From positions 1-18,864 of the forward strand of contig JBBQBQ010000043.1 in NCBI GenBank assembly GCA_038317685.1: a stretch of DNA of 18,864 nt, given 5' to 3'. The translations under genes and the position numbers were made by a program. This DNA is from JBBQBQ01 sp038317685 (lineage in GTDB: Bacteria > Desulfobacterota > Desulfuromonadia > Desulfuromonadales > DDH964). Position 1 is the stretch's first letter; each line of letters starts with the position of its first letter. Positions 1 to 6,829 of this stretch are shown here, one piece after another. The notes beneath the pieces are model-generated. The model ran no database searches and was not told the origin of the DNA. It saw only the letters and a program-made list of their open reading frames with translations.

Positions 1-17
1 TCCAAACCCGCTGAACC

Positions 18-23
18 TGTCAA
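18..23 (-). promoter_or_regulatory. -35 box of a third tandem promoter cut by the window edge
   Basis: On the minus strand there is a perfect -35 hexamer TTGACA preceded by an A-rich stretch (GGAAAA twice). Exactly 17 bases separate it from position 1, so the -10 hexamer would begin just outside the window. The spacer resembles that of the promoter at 99-128, with GGGTTTGG here against GGGTTCGG there. The existence of a third promoter is inferred from this match; the -10 box itself is not visible. Confidence 0.5.
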
Positions 24-98
24 GCCCTTTTCCAAACCATTTTCCAAATCCCCACCGCTTACTTATGAACCCTCGGGACCGTTCAGCGACGAAGCGTG

Positions 99-128
99 TT
101 TATACCCGAACCCCTCTCCCCCTGTCAA
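99..128 (-). promoter_or_regulatory. Strong sigma70 promoter, second of a tandem set
   Basis: The minus strand shows TTGACA, an 18-base spacer and TATAAA, with an A-tract (TTAAAAAG) just upstream that could act as an UP element. It fires away from tyrS toward the left window edge. No gene lies between it and the edge, so its target is outside the window. The near-consensus boxes and tandem arrangement are typical of rRNA or tRNA operons; that target is inferred. Confidence 0.65.
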
Positions 129-192
129 GCCGCTTTTTAAGGCCAGCATCGTCTTTATAAAAGGGCACTGGGAACGGGTCGGCAGGAGGTGG

Positions 193-221
193 ACTATAAC
201 CGCGAACGCAACTCACGTCAA
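193..221 (-). promoter_or_regulatory. Strong sigma70 promoter just downstream of tyrS
   Basis: The minus strand shows TTGACG, a 17-base spacer and TATAGT. The -35 box lies about 20 bases after the tyrS stop codon, and the run between them is A-rich (GTGAAAAAC). It is the first of three regularly spaced TTGAC elements, roughly 95 to 105 bases apart, all reading out of the window. No terminator hairpin separates tyrS from it. Confidence 0.65.
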
Positions 222-240
222 GAAGTTTTTCACATAATTC

Positions 241-1470
241 TCAACCGAAAATCACCTTGGCAAAACGCCTCTTGCCGGCCTGAAGAACCACCTCCCCAAT
301 CGACTGAATTTCCAGGTCTGGGTTGTTGATCTTCTCGCCATTAAACTTAACTCCACCCTGTTGGACCAGGCGCCGCGCCTCTCCGTTGGAGGCCACCAAA
401 CCTGCATCAGCAAGCAAGCGGCAGATCCAGATGGGGCCGCCGGCGGCAAGATGCACCTCCGGGATATCGTCGGGAACCTCTTTCTGTTTGAACTGCTGGA
501 TGAAGTCTTCTTCGGCCTGGTGAGCCGCGGCCGAACCGTGGAAACGAGTCACCAATTCCCTAGCCAGTGTTTTTTTGCTCTCCATCGGATGGCGCCCCCC
601 GGATCTGCCGCCGACCCCGTCGCGCACCAACTGCAGGGTGGTCAAGTCGACATCTGAGAGGAGTTCGTAATAGCGAACCATCAGCTCATCGGAAATGCTC
701 ATGGTCTTGCCATAAATCTCCCTGGGTGGTTCGGTGATGCCGATATAGTTCCCCAGAGACTTGCTCATCTTGTTGACGCCGTCTAGCCCCTCCAGCAGAG
801 GCATAGTCAGGACACACTGGGGCCGCTGTCCCCACTGCTTCTGAAGTTCGCGGCCGACCAGCAAATTGAATTTCTGGTCGGTCCCTCCCAGTTCGACATC
901 AGCCTGTAACGCCACCGAATCGTACCCCTGGACCAGTGGGTAGAGGAATTCGTGAATGGCGATCGGCAGTTGGCTGGTAAATCGCTTGTGAAAATCGTCC
1001 CGTTCGAGCATGCGGGCAACGGTATAGCGAGCGGCCAGCCCGATGAGATCGGCAGCGGACATGGAACCCATCCAGCTGCTGTTGAAGACAACCTTGGTCC
1101 GGGCAGGGTCGAGAATCTTGAAGACTTGTTCGCGGTAAGTCTCGGCATTCTGCAATACCTGCTCACGGGTCAGGGCCTTGCGGGTCTCGTTCTTTCCGGT
1201 CGGATCGCCGATCATGCCGGTAAAATCCCCGATCAAAAACCAAACCTCGTGACCAAGATCCTGAAACTGCTTGAGTTTCTGGATCAAAACGGTATGCCCA
1301 AGGTGCAAGTCAGGAGCGGTGGGATCGAAACCTGCTTTGATCTTGAGAGGCACCCCGCTCTTAACGGCCAGAGAGAGCTTTTCCTCAAGCTCGCTCTCGA
1401 CCAGAATTTCGACCGCTCCCCGGCGGATCACCGCCATCTGCTCCGCAACCGTTTTCAACATCGCGCCCAT
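241..1470 (-). CDS. tyrS: Tyrosyl-tRNA synthetase
   Basis: This cytoplasmic enzyme charges tRNA-Tyr with tyrosine using ATP. The 409-residue protein has the class I catalytic core with the HLGH form of the HIGH motif at residues 56-59, the tyrosine-site segments GFDPTAPDLHLGH and QGYDSVALQADVELGGTDQ, the KMSKS loop at 234-238, and a C-terminal S4 RNA-binding domain at about 345-405. The KMSKS loop and length place it in the TyrZ-like subfamily rather than the KFGKT subfamily of E. coli TyrS. The ATG at 1470 follows AGGAAGGA closely; a second ATG three codons later is an equally possible start. It is the last gene of the minus-strand train, 42 bases after ymdB. Its 3' side runs straight into outward promoters with no obvious terminator. 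Confidence 0.97.
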   Translation of the reverse strand: MGAMLKTVAEQMAVIRRGAVEILVESELEEKLSLAVKSGVPLKIKAGFDPTAPDLHLGHTVLIQKLKQFQDLGHEVWFLIGDFTGMIGDPTGKNETRKALTREQVLQNAETYREQVFKILDPARTKVVFNSSWMGSMSAADLIGLAARYTVARMLERDDFHKRFTSQLPIAIHEFLYPLVQGYDSVALQADVELGGTDQKFNLLVGRELQKQWGQRPQCVLTMPLLEGLDGVNKMSKSLGNYIGITEPPREIYGKTMSISDELMVRYYELLSDVDLTTLQLVRDGVGGRSGGRHPMESKKTLARELVTRFHGSAAAHQAEEDFIQQFKQKEVPDDIPEVHLAAGGPIWICRLLADAGLVASNGEARRLVQQGGVKFNGEKINNPDLEIQSIGEVVLQAGKRRFAKVIFG

Positions 1471-1512
1471 TTCCTTCCTGCGAATATCACTCCGGGGTCC
1501 TTTGGCTCCTGA

Positions 1513-2298
1513 TTAGTTCTCGAGGATTTCCAGAATCCGCTCCACGGCCAGGGCCTTGCCGCTGGTCTCGTCGATGGTCACCAGCAAACCGCACAGAACC
1601 GGAGACTTCTTCGCCACCTCGAACCGCACCGGCAACTGGGTGAGAAATCGTTCGATGGCCAGTTCCTTGCGAATCCCGATCACCGCATCCCGGCTCCCGG
1701 TCATGCCGGCATCAGTCAGGTAGGCGGTGCCACCGGAAAGGATTTGTTCGTCCGCCGTTTGAACGTGCGTGTGGGTCCCGACCACGACCGAAACTCGTCC
1801 GTCGAGATAATGCCCGAGGGCCATCTTCTCGCTGGTGGCCTCGGCATGAAAATCAACCAGGATCACCGGGGTTTCCCGCCGCAGTTCTTCGATCAGGCCA
1901 TCTGCTGCCCGAAAGGGGCATTCCAGATTGCTCATGAAGACCCGGCCTTCCAGGTTGATGACGCCGACCTTCCCACCGCCGGCAGTGGTATAAAGGCCGC
2001 TCCCGCGACCAGGAAGACCCGGTGGATAATTGGCCGGGCGCAGCAAACGAGGTTCCCGGGAGAGCAGTTCGAGAATATCTCGCTTGTCCCAAATATGGTT
2101 CCCGGAGGTGAGGACGTCGACCCCGTAGGCGAAGAGATCCCGGGCGACGTCGGGTGTCAGGCCAAATCCGGCGGCGGCATTTTCACCGTTGGCAACGACC
2201 AGATCAGCATTGCATCGGTCGACCAATCGTCCGAGCCGGGCATCAAGGGCCATGCGTCCGGCCCGCCCGACGATGTCACCGATGAAGAGAATATTCAA
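1513..2298 (-). CDS. ymdB: YmdB-family metallophosphodiesterase
   Basis: A member of the calcineurin-like YmdB family (TIGR00282). In Bacillus subtilis YmdB hydrolyses 2',3'-cyclic nucleotides and affects RNA turnover and biofilm decisions. At 261 residues it is full length, and the dinuclear metal-site residues are all present: D8, E39, N40, N67-H68, H151, H176 and H178. The start is a TTG codon preceded by AGAGG five bases away, and the N-terminus (NILFIGDIVG) matches the family there. It follows rny by 92 bases. The rny-ymdB pairing is common in bacteria and fits a shared role in RNA metabolism. The cyclic nucleotide substrate is inferred from the family. Confidence 0.93.
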   Translation of the reverse strand: MNILFIGDIVGRAGRMALDARLGRLVDRCNADLVVANGENAAAGFGLTPDVARDLFAYGVDVLTSGNHIWDKRDILELLSREPRLLRPANYPPGLPGRGSGLYTTAGGGKVGVINLEGRVFMSNLECPFRAADGLIEELRRETPVILVDFHAEATSEKMALGHYLDGRVSVVVGTHTHVQTADEQILSGGTAYLTDAGMTGSRDAVIGIRKELAIERFLTQLPVRFEVAKKSPVLCGLLVTIDETSGKALAVERILEILEN

Positions 2299-2335
2299 GA
2301 GAGCCTCTGAATTAATGAAAAGCCCGGCCGGCGAT

Positions 2336-2355
2336 GAACATTCCGGGAACTGTTC
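2336..2355. repeat. Inverted repeat between rny and ymdB
   Basis: The 92-base gap holds GAACA and TGTTC separated by ten bases, with a nested 11-bp dyad GGAACTGTTCC at 2346-2356. In the minus-strand transcript it can fold into an eight-pair hairpin with one bulged G and a three-base loop. No U-tract follows, so it is not a standard terminator. It could be a processing or stability element, or an operator. Function unknown. Confidence 0.4.
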
Positions 2356-2390
2356 CTACCCCGACCATCCACCCGCGTCGAGGTGCAAAC

Positions 2391-3953
2391 CTACTTGGCG
2401 TACTCAATCGCCCGGGTCTCACGGATGACGTTGACCTTGATCTGCCCCGGATAGGTCATTTCAGCCTCGATCTTCTTGGCGATATCCCTGGCCAGAACAT
2501 AGGCCTGGGCATCGGAGACCTCTTCACTGGCCACCATAACCCGAATCTCCCGGCCAGCCTGAATGGCGAAACAGTTGGTGCATCCTGGGAAGGAGGTGCC
2601 GATGCGTTCCAGGTCGGCTAGGCGCTTGACATAAGTTTCCAGCATTTCTCGCCGCGCCCCAGGCCGGGCGCCCGACAAGGCATCGGCCGCCTGTACCAGA
2701 ACGGCAAGGATCGATTCGGGTTTTTCGTCTTCGTGATGAGCAGCCAGGGCATGGACGATTTTCGGGGATTCACCGTATTTGCGAGCGATGTCGGCGCCAA
2801 TCACCGCATGGGAACCCTCGATTTCATGATCGACGGCCTTACCGATATCATGCAGTAAACCGGCGCGCTTGGCCTGTTTGACATTCAGTCCCAGCTCGGA
2901 AGCCATGATCCCACACAAAAATGCAACTTCCAGGGAATGGTTGAGGACATTCTGCCCGTAGGAAGTCCGATATTTGAGCCTCCCCAAGAGCTTGATGACC
3001 TCCGGGTGAATGCCATGGACACCGACATCGAAGGTGGCCTGCTCGCCAGCCTCACGAATCGCTTCGTCGACCTCCTGCTGGGCTTTGGTCACGAGTTCCT
3101 CGATGCGCGCCGGGTGGATGCGGCCATCGGCGATCAGACGCTCCAGGGCAATCCGGGCCACTTCGCGCCGCACCGGGTTGAATCCTGAGATGATGACTGC
3201 CTCAGGGGTATCGTCGATAATCAGGTCGATGCCGGTGGCCGCCTCAATGGCGCGGATGTTGCGCCCTTCACGGCCGATAATGCGCCCCTTCATTTCATCG
3301 GAGGGGAGCGGCACCACGCTGACGGCCTTTTCGGCAACATAATCACCGGCATAGCGTTGAATCGCCAGCGCCAGAATTTCCTTGGCTTTCTTGTCCGCAC
3401 TCTCCCGGGCCTCATCCTCGATCTGTTTGATGCGCTTGGCAGCGTCGTGGCGGGCCTCACTTTCCATGGCCAGCATCAACTGCGACTTGGCCTCCTCCGA
3501 ACTCAACCCGGAGAGTTCCTCCAGGCGAAGGTGCTGGGCGGCGATCAACGCTGCGACTTCCTTCTCCCGTTCCCGGAGACGCTCTTCCTGCTCGGATTGG
3601 CTTTTTTCCCGTTTGAAAAGTTCTTCCTCCCGGCTATCAACCTGGGCCGATTTGCGGTCAAGGTTTTCCTCCTTCTGCAACAACCGTTTTTCCTGAGCCT
3701 GAATCTCTTTACGCAGTTCCCGGGATTCCCTTTCCCATTCGGCCTTGGCCTCCAAGACGTCATCTTTGGCCTGGATCACCGCTTCCTTGCGCAAAGTCTC
3801 AGCTTCCTTGCGGGCAACGACCAAAATCCTGGTGCTTTCCTGTTCTGCCCCCGCCAGGCTTGATTCAGCCAATTTGCGGCGCAGCAGCATTCCTCCGCCG
3901 ATACCGACGACAAGGGCGACGACTATCAGCACAAGTACGAGTTCTATCTGCAA
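2391..3953 (-). CDS. rny: Ribonuclease Y
   Basis: This membrane-anchored endoribonuclease starts mRNA decay. The 520-residue protein has the full family layout: an N-terminal membrane helix (residues about 3-24), a long charged coiled coil (about 30-200), a KH RNA-binding domain around the GRIIGREGRNIRAIE segment (222-236), and an HD metal-dependent phosphohydrolase domain with H339, HD at 368-369, HH at 406-407 and D424. The C-terminus carries the usual EMTYPGQIKVNVIRE ending. The start is TTG at 3953, seven bases after GGAGGG; a nearby ATG at 3960 is out of frame. It lies 64 bases after fau and is followed by ymdB. Confidence 0.97.
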   Translation of the reverse strand: MQIELVLVLIVVALVVGIGGGMLLRRKLAESSLAGAEQESTRILVVARKEAETLRKEAVIQAKDDVLEAKAEWERESRELRKEIQAQEKRLLQKEENLDRKSAQVDSREEELFKREKSQSEQEERLREREKEVAALIAAQHLRLEELSGLSSEEAKSQLMLAMESEARHDAAKRIKQIEDEARESADKKAKEILALAIQRYAGDYVAEKAVSVVPLPSDEMKGRIIGREGRNIRAIEAATGIDLIIDDTPEAVIISGFNPVRREVARIALERLIADGRIHPARIEELVTKAQQEVDEAIREAGEQATFDVGVHGIHPEVIKLLGRLKYRTSYGQNVLNHSLEVAFLCGIMASELGLNVKQAKRAGLLHDIGKAVDHEIEGSHAVIGADIARKYGESPKIVHALAAHHEDEKPESILAVLVQAADALSGARPGARREMLETYVKRLADLERIGTSFPGCTNCFAIQAGREIRVMVASEEVSDAQAYVLARDIAKKIEAEMTYPGQIKVNVIRETRAIEYAK

Positions 3954-4017
3954 GGCTCATCCCTCCACTCATGGGGTTGAAATAAGGCGTCCGGCGATCC
4001 GCTGCCGGTCGCAATGA

Positions 4018-4575
4018 CTAACGAAAATCGATAGTTCGCACTTCTGTCAGAACCAGGTCCATGCGAACATCATGGATTTCGGCCGGCAACACAGGTAGCA
4101 GTTGAAACTCGAAGCAAAGACCGACCAGGCAACGGGGCCTGTTGTGCCCCTGCAAAGCCCTGTCATAGAAACCTTTCCCATAGCCAAGACGATAGCCTTC
4201 CCCATCGAAAGCCACCCCCGGAACGACCAGCAGATCGAGTTGCGCGACCTCCAGCGTGACAGATCCCTGGGGCTCGGGAATACCAAACGTTCCGGAGACC
4301 AGTTCCCCTTGATCCTCTACGGCGACGAACTCGATCGCCCCGGCCAGGACCCTGGGATAAGCCACCCGCTTGCCATGGGTGCGAGCCACGGCAAACACTT
4401 CTTGGGTAAAGACTTCGTTCAGCACCGGGCTGTACAAGGCCAGAGAACCGGCGCTTGAAAATTCAGGCAACTCCAGCAAACGTTGCTGGATGCACAGGCT
4501 GTCGGTCAGGCAGGTGTCCACCGAAAGGTGCCGCCGCTGGTGCAAAAGCGCTTGCCGGATAGTGGGTTTGGGCAT
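4018..4575 (-). CDS. fau: 5-formyltetrahydrofolate cyclo-ligase
   Basis: It converts 5-formyltetrahydrofolate to 5,10-methenyltetrahydrofolate with ATP, recovering a stalled folate form in the cytoplasm. The 185-residue protein shows the family signatures: FGIPEP at 97-102, VPGVAFD at 118-124, the phosphate-binding GYGKGFYDR at 131-139, and the C-terminal HDVRMDLVLTE. The ATG start gives a family-like N-terminus, but the ribosome-binding site is weak (GGGG about 9 bases upstream). In many gammaproteobacteria this gene follows zapA and the 6S RNA gene. The same order is kept here, which supports the RNA call upstream. Confidence 0.95.
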   Translation of the reverse strand: MPKPTIRQALLHQRRHLSVDTCLTDSLCIQQRLLELPEFSSAGSLALYSPVLNEVFTQEVFAVARTHGKRVAYPRVLAGAIEFVAVEDQGELVSGTFGIPEPQGSVTLEVAQLDLLVVPGVAFDGEGYRLGYGKGFYDRALQGHNRPRCLVGLCFEFQLLPVLPAEIHDVRMDLVLTEVRTIDFR

Positions 4576-4754
4576 GGGCAGAGACCCCGCAGTGCCGGGT
4601 GATCTCCGTAGGGAAGGCCTTGGATGGGATGGTGACAGGTAGTTCCAGACCGGTCTTTACAAAGCCAACAACTTCAGCAGCCACCTGCTGGTGAAAGGCC
4701 CGGGGCAGCCTTGTTCATCAAGACTCCGAGCCTCGGTTGCGGCGGGACGCTCCA

Positions 4755-4925
4755 GGGGGGGAGATCCGACCGATGACGGCACCTCCGGCCCTTGCGACCG
4801 GACTGCCCAGCAGAAAACCTGCATCGACTTTATGCGGAACGTGGTTCATAGAACCGGACCGGAAAGCTCCCGCCGGAGCAGGAGACGTGTACCATCAGCC
4901 AATCTATCTGAAGTCTCCTTACAGA
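4755..4925 (-). ncRNA. ssrS: Probable 6S RNA
   Basis: The 412 bases between zapA and fau lack a convincing gene but can fold strongly on the minus strand. A closing stem pairs 4889-4904 with 4768-4782 (15 pairs with one bulged C, some G-U), and an outer GGAGA/TCTCC stem pairs 4914-4918 with 4760-4764. Inside lie a GCTCC-GGCG-GGAGC hairpin and a UCCGGUCC/GGGCCGGA stem with smaller hairpins. The length (about 170 nt), the long closing stem with a G/C-rich interior, and the zapA-ssrS-fau order known from E. coli all point to 6S RNA, which binds and inhibits sigma70 RNA polymerase. I matched it by position and hand folding only. Ends are approximate. Some other structured RNA is possible, because the interior pairs more than a simple 6S bubble. 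Confidence 0.55.
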
Positions 4926-4926
4926 G

Positions 4927-4946
4927 ATCTGTTGTCATCTGTTGTC
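4927..4946. repeat. Tandem 10-bp direct repeat beside the 6S-like RNA
   Basis: ATCTGTTGTC occurs twice in immediate succession (4927-4936 and 4937-4946). The copies sit just 5' of the predicted start of the structured RNA as read on the minus strand. A repeat of one helical turn could be a protein-binding site. No good promoter was seen overlapping it, so a role in processing is also possible. Confidence 0.5.
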
Positions 4947-4966
4947 GCATCGACCCTCGCAACAAC
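4941..4966 (-). other. Hairpin downstream of zapA
   Basis: Eight pairs (GTTGTTGC with GCGACAAC, one G-U) enclose a ten-base loop, beginning 21 bases after the zapA stop codon. It is not followed by a U-tract, so it does not look like a Rho-independent terminator. It may protect the zapA mRNA end or mark a processing point before the 6S-like RNA. Confidence 0.35.
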
Positions 4967-4987
4967 CGTCAGGCCACCAATCAAGAC

Positions 4988-5290
4988 TCAGCCTGCAGCC
5001 GGTACCTGGTCACAGGCGGCCTCCATCCGGCCCAACAACCCGCGTAACCGCTCTTCCGCCTCCCGGTCCCCTTCGACCGGCCCCGACTTCTTCAGTTGGT
5101 AGAGTTCACCAGCCACGTTGAGCAGGGTCAGAACAACTGCCGAAAAACTGCTCGAAACTCCTCCGCCCTGCTGAGCCTCGGCGATGCGCCGGTTGACCAA
5201 GGCCGCCACTTCCAGGACCTCTTCAGGATCGGTGGTGCTACGCACCGAATATTGCTGACCAAGAATCGTTACCTGAACGCTGTTCTTCAA
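4988..5290 (-). CDS. zapA: Cell division protein ZapA
   Basis: ZapA binds FtsZ and bundles protofilaments at the division ring. The 100-residue protein has the typical N-terminal head (NSVQVTILGQQYSVRS, then DPEEVLEVAALVNRRI) and a C-terminal helix for coiled-coil dimerisation (about 50-95). The start is TTG at 5290, preceded by GGGAG four bases away. That TTG overlaps the stop codon of the ZapB-like gene (TTGA), so the two are probably translationally coupled. Downstream lie a hairpin, the 6S-like RNA and fau. Confidence 0.93.
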   Translation of the reverse strand: MKNSVQVTILGQQYSVRSTTDPEEVLEVAALVNRRIAEAQQGGGVSSSFSAVVLTLLNVAGELYQLKKSGPVEGDREAEERLRGLLGRMEAACDQVPAAG

Positions 5291-5478
5291 GACGCTCCCT
5301 GCTCCAATCCTTCCAGTTTGGCAAGAATCCGATCAAGTTGGTCGCGAACCTGTTGCCGTTCCTCTCGCAACAAACTACAAGCATCTTGCAGGCGTTGGTT
5401 TTCTTCCCCCAACTCCCTGCTCTGGGCGAGGAGTTGGTCGACCCGTTCCTCAAGGAGCAGAATGATTTTCAAATCCAC
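5287..5478 (-). CDS. Small ZapB-like coiled-coil protein
   Basis: A 63-residue protein made almost wholly of heptad-type coiled coil rich in Leu, Glu, Gln and Arg (LEERVDQLLAQSRELGEENQ and onward to the end). It resembles ZapB, the partner that links ZapA to the division apparatus, or a generic initiation-control coiled coil. The identity rests on size, composition and linkage to zapA. A longer frame opens with ATG at 5505, but the GTG at 5478 has GGAGAGG seven bases upstream and the ATG has none, so GTG is preferred. It also starts about 20 bases after the predicted transcription start of the internal promoter. Its stop overlaps the zapA start. Confidence 0.75.
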   Translation of the reverse strand: MDLKIILLLEERVDQLLAQSRELGEENQRLQDACSLLREERQQVRDQLDRILAKLEGLEQGAS

Positions 5479-5505
5479 GGGTAAACCTCTCCAGGGTGGA
5501 GCCAT

Positions 5506-5533
5506 ATTAAAGGAAAAAGAATATTGAAGTCAA
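5506..5533 (-). promoter_or_regulatory. Internal sigma70 promoter for the zapB-like/zapA/6S/fau segment
   Basis: The minus strand has TTGACT, a 16-base spacer and TTTAAT, each five of six matches to consensus. The -35 box overlaps the TGA stop codon of ftsY. The AT-rich spacer (TCAATATTCTTTTTCC) stands out in a GC-rich context. Transcription would begin near 5499, giving a short leader before the GTG start of the ZapB-like gene. Confidence 0.55.
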
Positions 5534-6783
5534 GGCTTTTCCTCGCCTGGAAAGAGGGCCTCGACGAACAGATCGGGATCGAAGGGGCGGAGATCTTCGA
5601 CACCCTCACCGATGCCGACATAACGCACCGGCAAGCCTAATTCTGCGCCGATGGCAACAACAATCCCTCCCTTGGCAGTGCCGTCGAGCTTGGTCAGGGC
5701 CAAACCGGTCACCTCTACCGTCTCCTTGAAGAGACGCGCCTGAGAAAGGGCGTTCTGGCCGGTCGTCGCGTCGAGAATCAGGAGCGTTTCGTGAGGGGCT
5801 CCGGGAATTTCTCTGGCCAAGACCCTGCGAATCTTCTTAAGCTCCTCCATCAGGTTGACCTTGGTGTGCAACCGCCCGGCCGTATCGAGGATCAGGATGT
5901 CTGCCTTGCGGGCCACGGCCGCCTTGGCAGCATCGAAAGCGACGGCGGCCGGATCGGCACCTTCGGTATGGCGTATCACGTCAACGCCGGTGCGTTCCCC
6001 CCAGATAGCGAGTTGCTCGGCGGCGGCAGCGCGGAATGTATCTCCGGCACCTAACACCACCTTTTTCCCGGCTGCCGTGAACTGCCGGGCCAGTTTACCA
6101 ATGGTGGTGGTCTTACCAGCGCCGTTGACCCCCACGACCATGATAACAAACGGCCCGACTCCGTCCAGGCAGAGAGGTGCGGCCTCTTCGCGCAGCCGTT
6201 GCCGGATCTCTTCCTTGAGGAGGCTGCGGACCACACCCGGGTCTGCAGTGCTCCCCGGCTTGAGCCGGGATTCCAGGGCGGAGATCAACTCCCGGGTCGT
6301 CTTCATGCCGAAATCGGCCGTCACCAAAATCTCTTCTAGCTCCTCAAAGAGTTCCGGGTCAATCCCCCGCCGGGTGCGCAACAACGCATCGAGACGTCCC
6401 GCCACCGAAGCTTGCGTCTTGGCCAGACCGGCCCGCATTCGGTCGAATAAGCTGGCCGAAGCTTCGATCGGCGGGGCGGGGCGGGAAACGGGAGCGGCCA
6501 CCGGCAACGCGAGGGCGGCTTCGGATGCGGGGGTTGCAGGCGATAAGACCTCTTCTACGACGGGAGTTGGCGCCATTGGCGGTGCTTCAGGCGGGATGGG
6601 CGCCGGAGCGTTCGGCAACGGCTCCAGCCTTTCGACCGGGGCGGCATCGAGCGGCGGGGATGGTGTTGCGGGCGGTGGCGCTTGCCGCTTGCCCCTCCGC
6701 AGCAGGAATGCCACCAACAACAATACGATCAGTGTGACCAAGACAAACCAACCACCCAAGGTGGTAAGCGACATCGATTCCAT
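5530..6783 (-). CDS. ftsY: Signal recognition particle receptor FtsY
   Basis: FtsY is the membrane-bound SRP receptor GTPase; it docks ribosome-SRP complexes and delivers membrane proteins to the translocon. The 417 residues comprise an N-terminal membrane helix (about 10-28, then RRGKR), a Pro/Ala-rich linker (about 35-108), the four-helix N domain (from about 110), and the G domain with GVNGAGKT (218-225), DTFR (248-251), DTAGR (300-304) and TKLD (364-367). A real transmembrane anchor instead of the acidic A domain of E. coli FtsY is notable. The start may be ATG 6783 or the ATG three codons later; GGAGG lies very close to the first and somewhat far from the second. It lies 46 bases after the roadblock gene. 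Confidence 0.96.
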   Translation of the reverse strand: MESMSLTTLGGWFVLVTLIVLLLVAFLLRRGKRQAPPPATPSPPLDAAPVERLEPLPNAPAPIPPEAPPMAPTPVVEEVLSPATPASEAALALPVAAPVSRPAPPIEASASLFDRMRAGLAKTQASVAGRLDALLRTRRGIDPELFEELEEILVTADFGMKTTRELISALESRLKPGSTADPGVVRSLLKEEIRQRLREEAAPLCLDGVGPFVIMVVGVNGAGKTTTIGKLARQFTAAGKKVVLGAGDTFRAAAAEQLAIWGERTGVDVIRHTEGADPAAVAFDAAKAAVARKADILILDTAGRLHTKVNLMEELKKIRRVLAREIPGAPHETLLILDATTGQNALSQARLFKETVEVTGLALTKLDGTAKGGIVVAIGAELGLPVRYVGIGEGVEDLRPFDPDLFVEALFPGEEKP

Positions 6784-6829
6784 AATCCTCCGGACTCCTC
6801 CACTTTCTATTTTCAGCGAGCCTGACGAC

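Noticed and set aside
1..240. Rho-independent terminator after tyrS
   Set aside because: No GC-rich hairpin followed by a T-run was found; the region is better explained by promoters.
4463..4684. 73-codon GTG frame across the fau start
   Set aside because: It has no ribosome-binding site, half of it lies in another frame of fau, and it resembles no family known to me.
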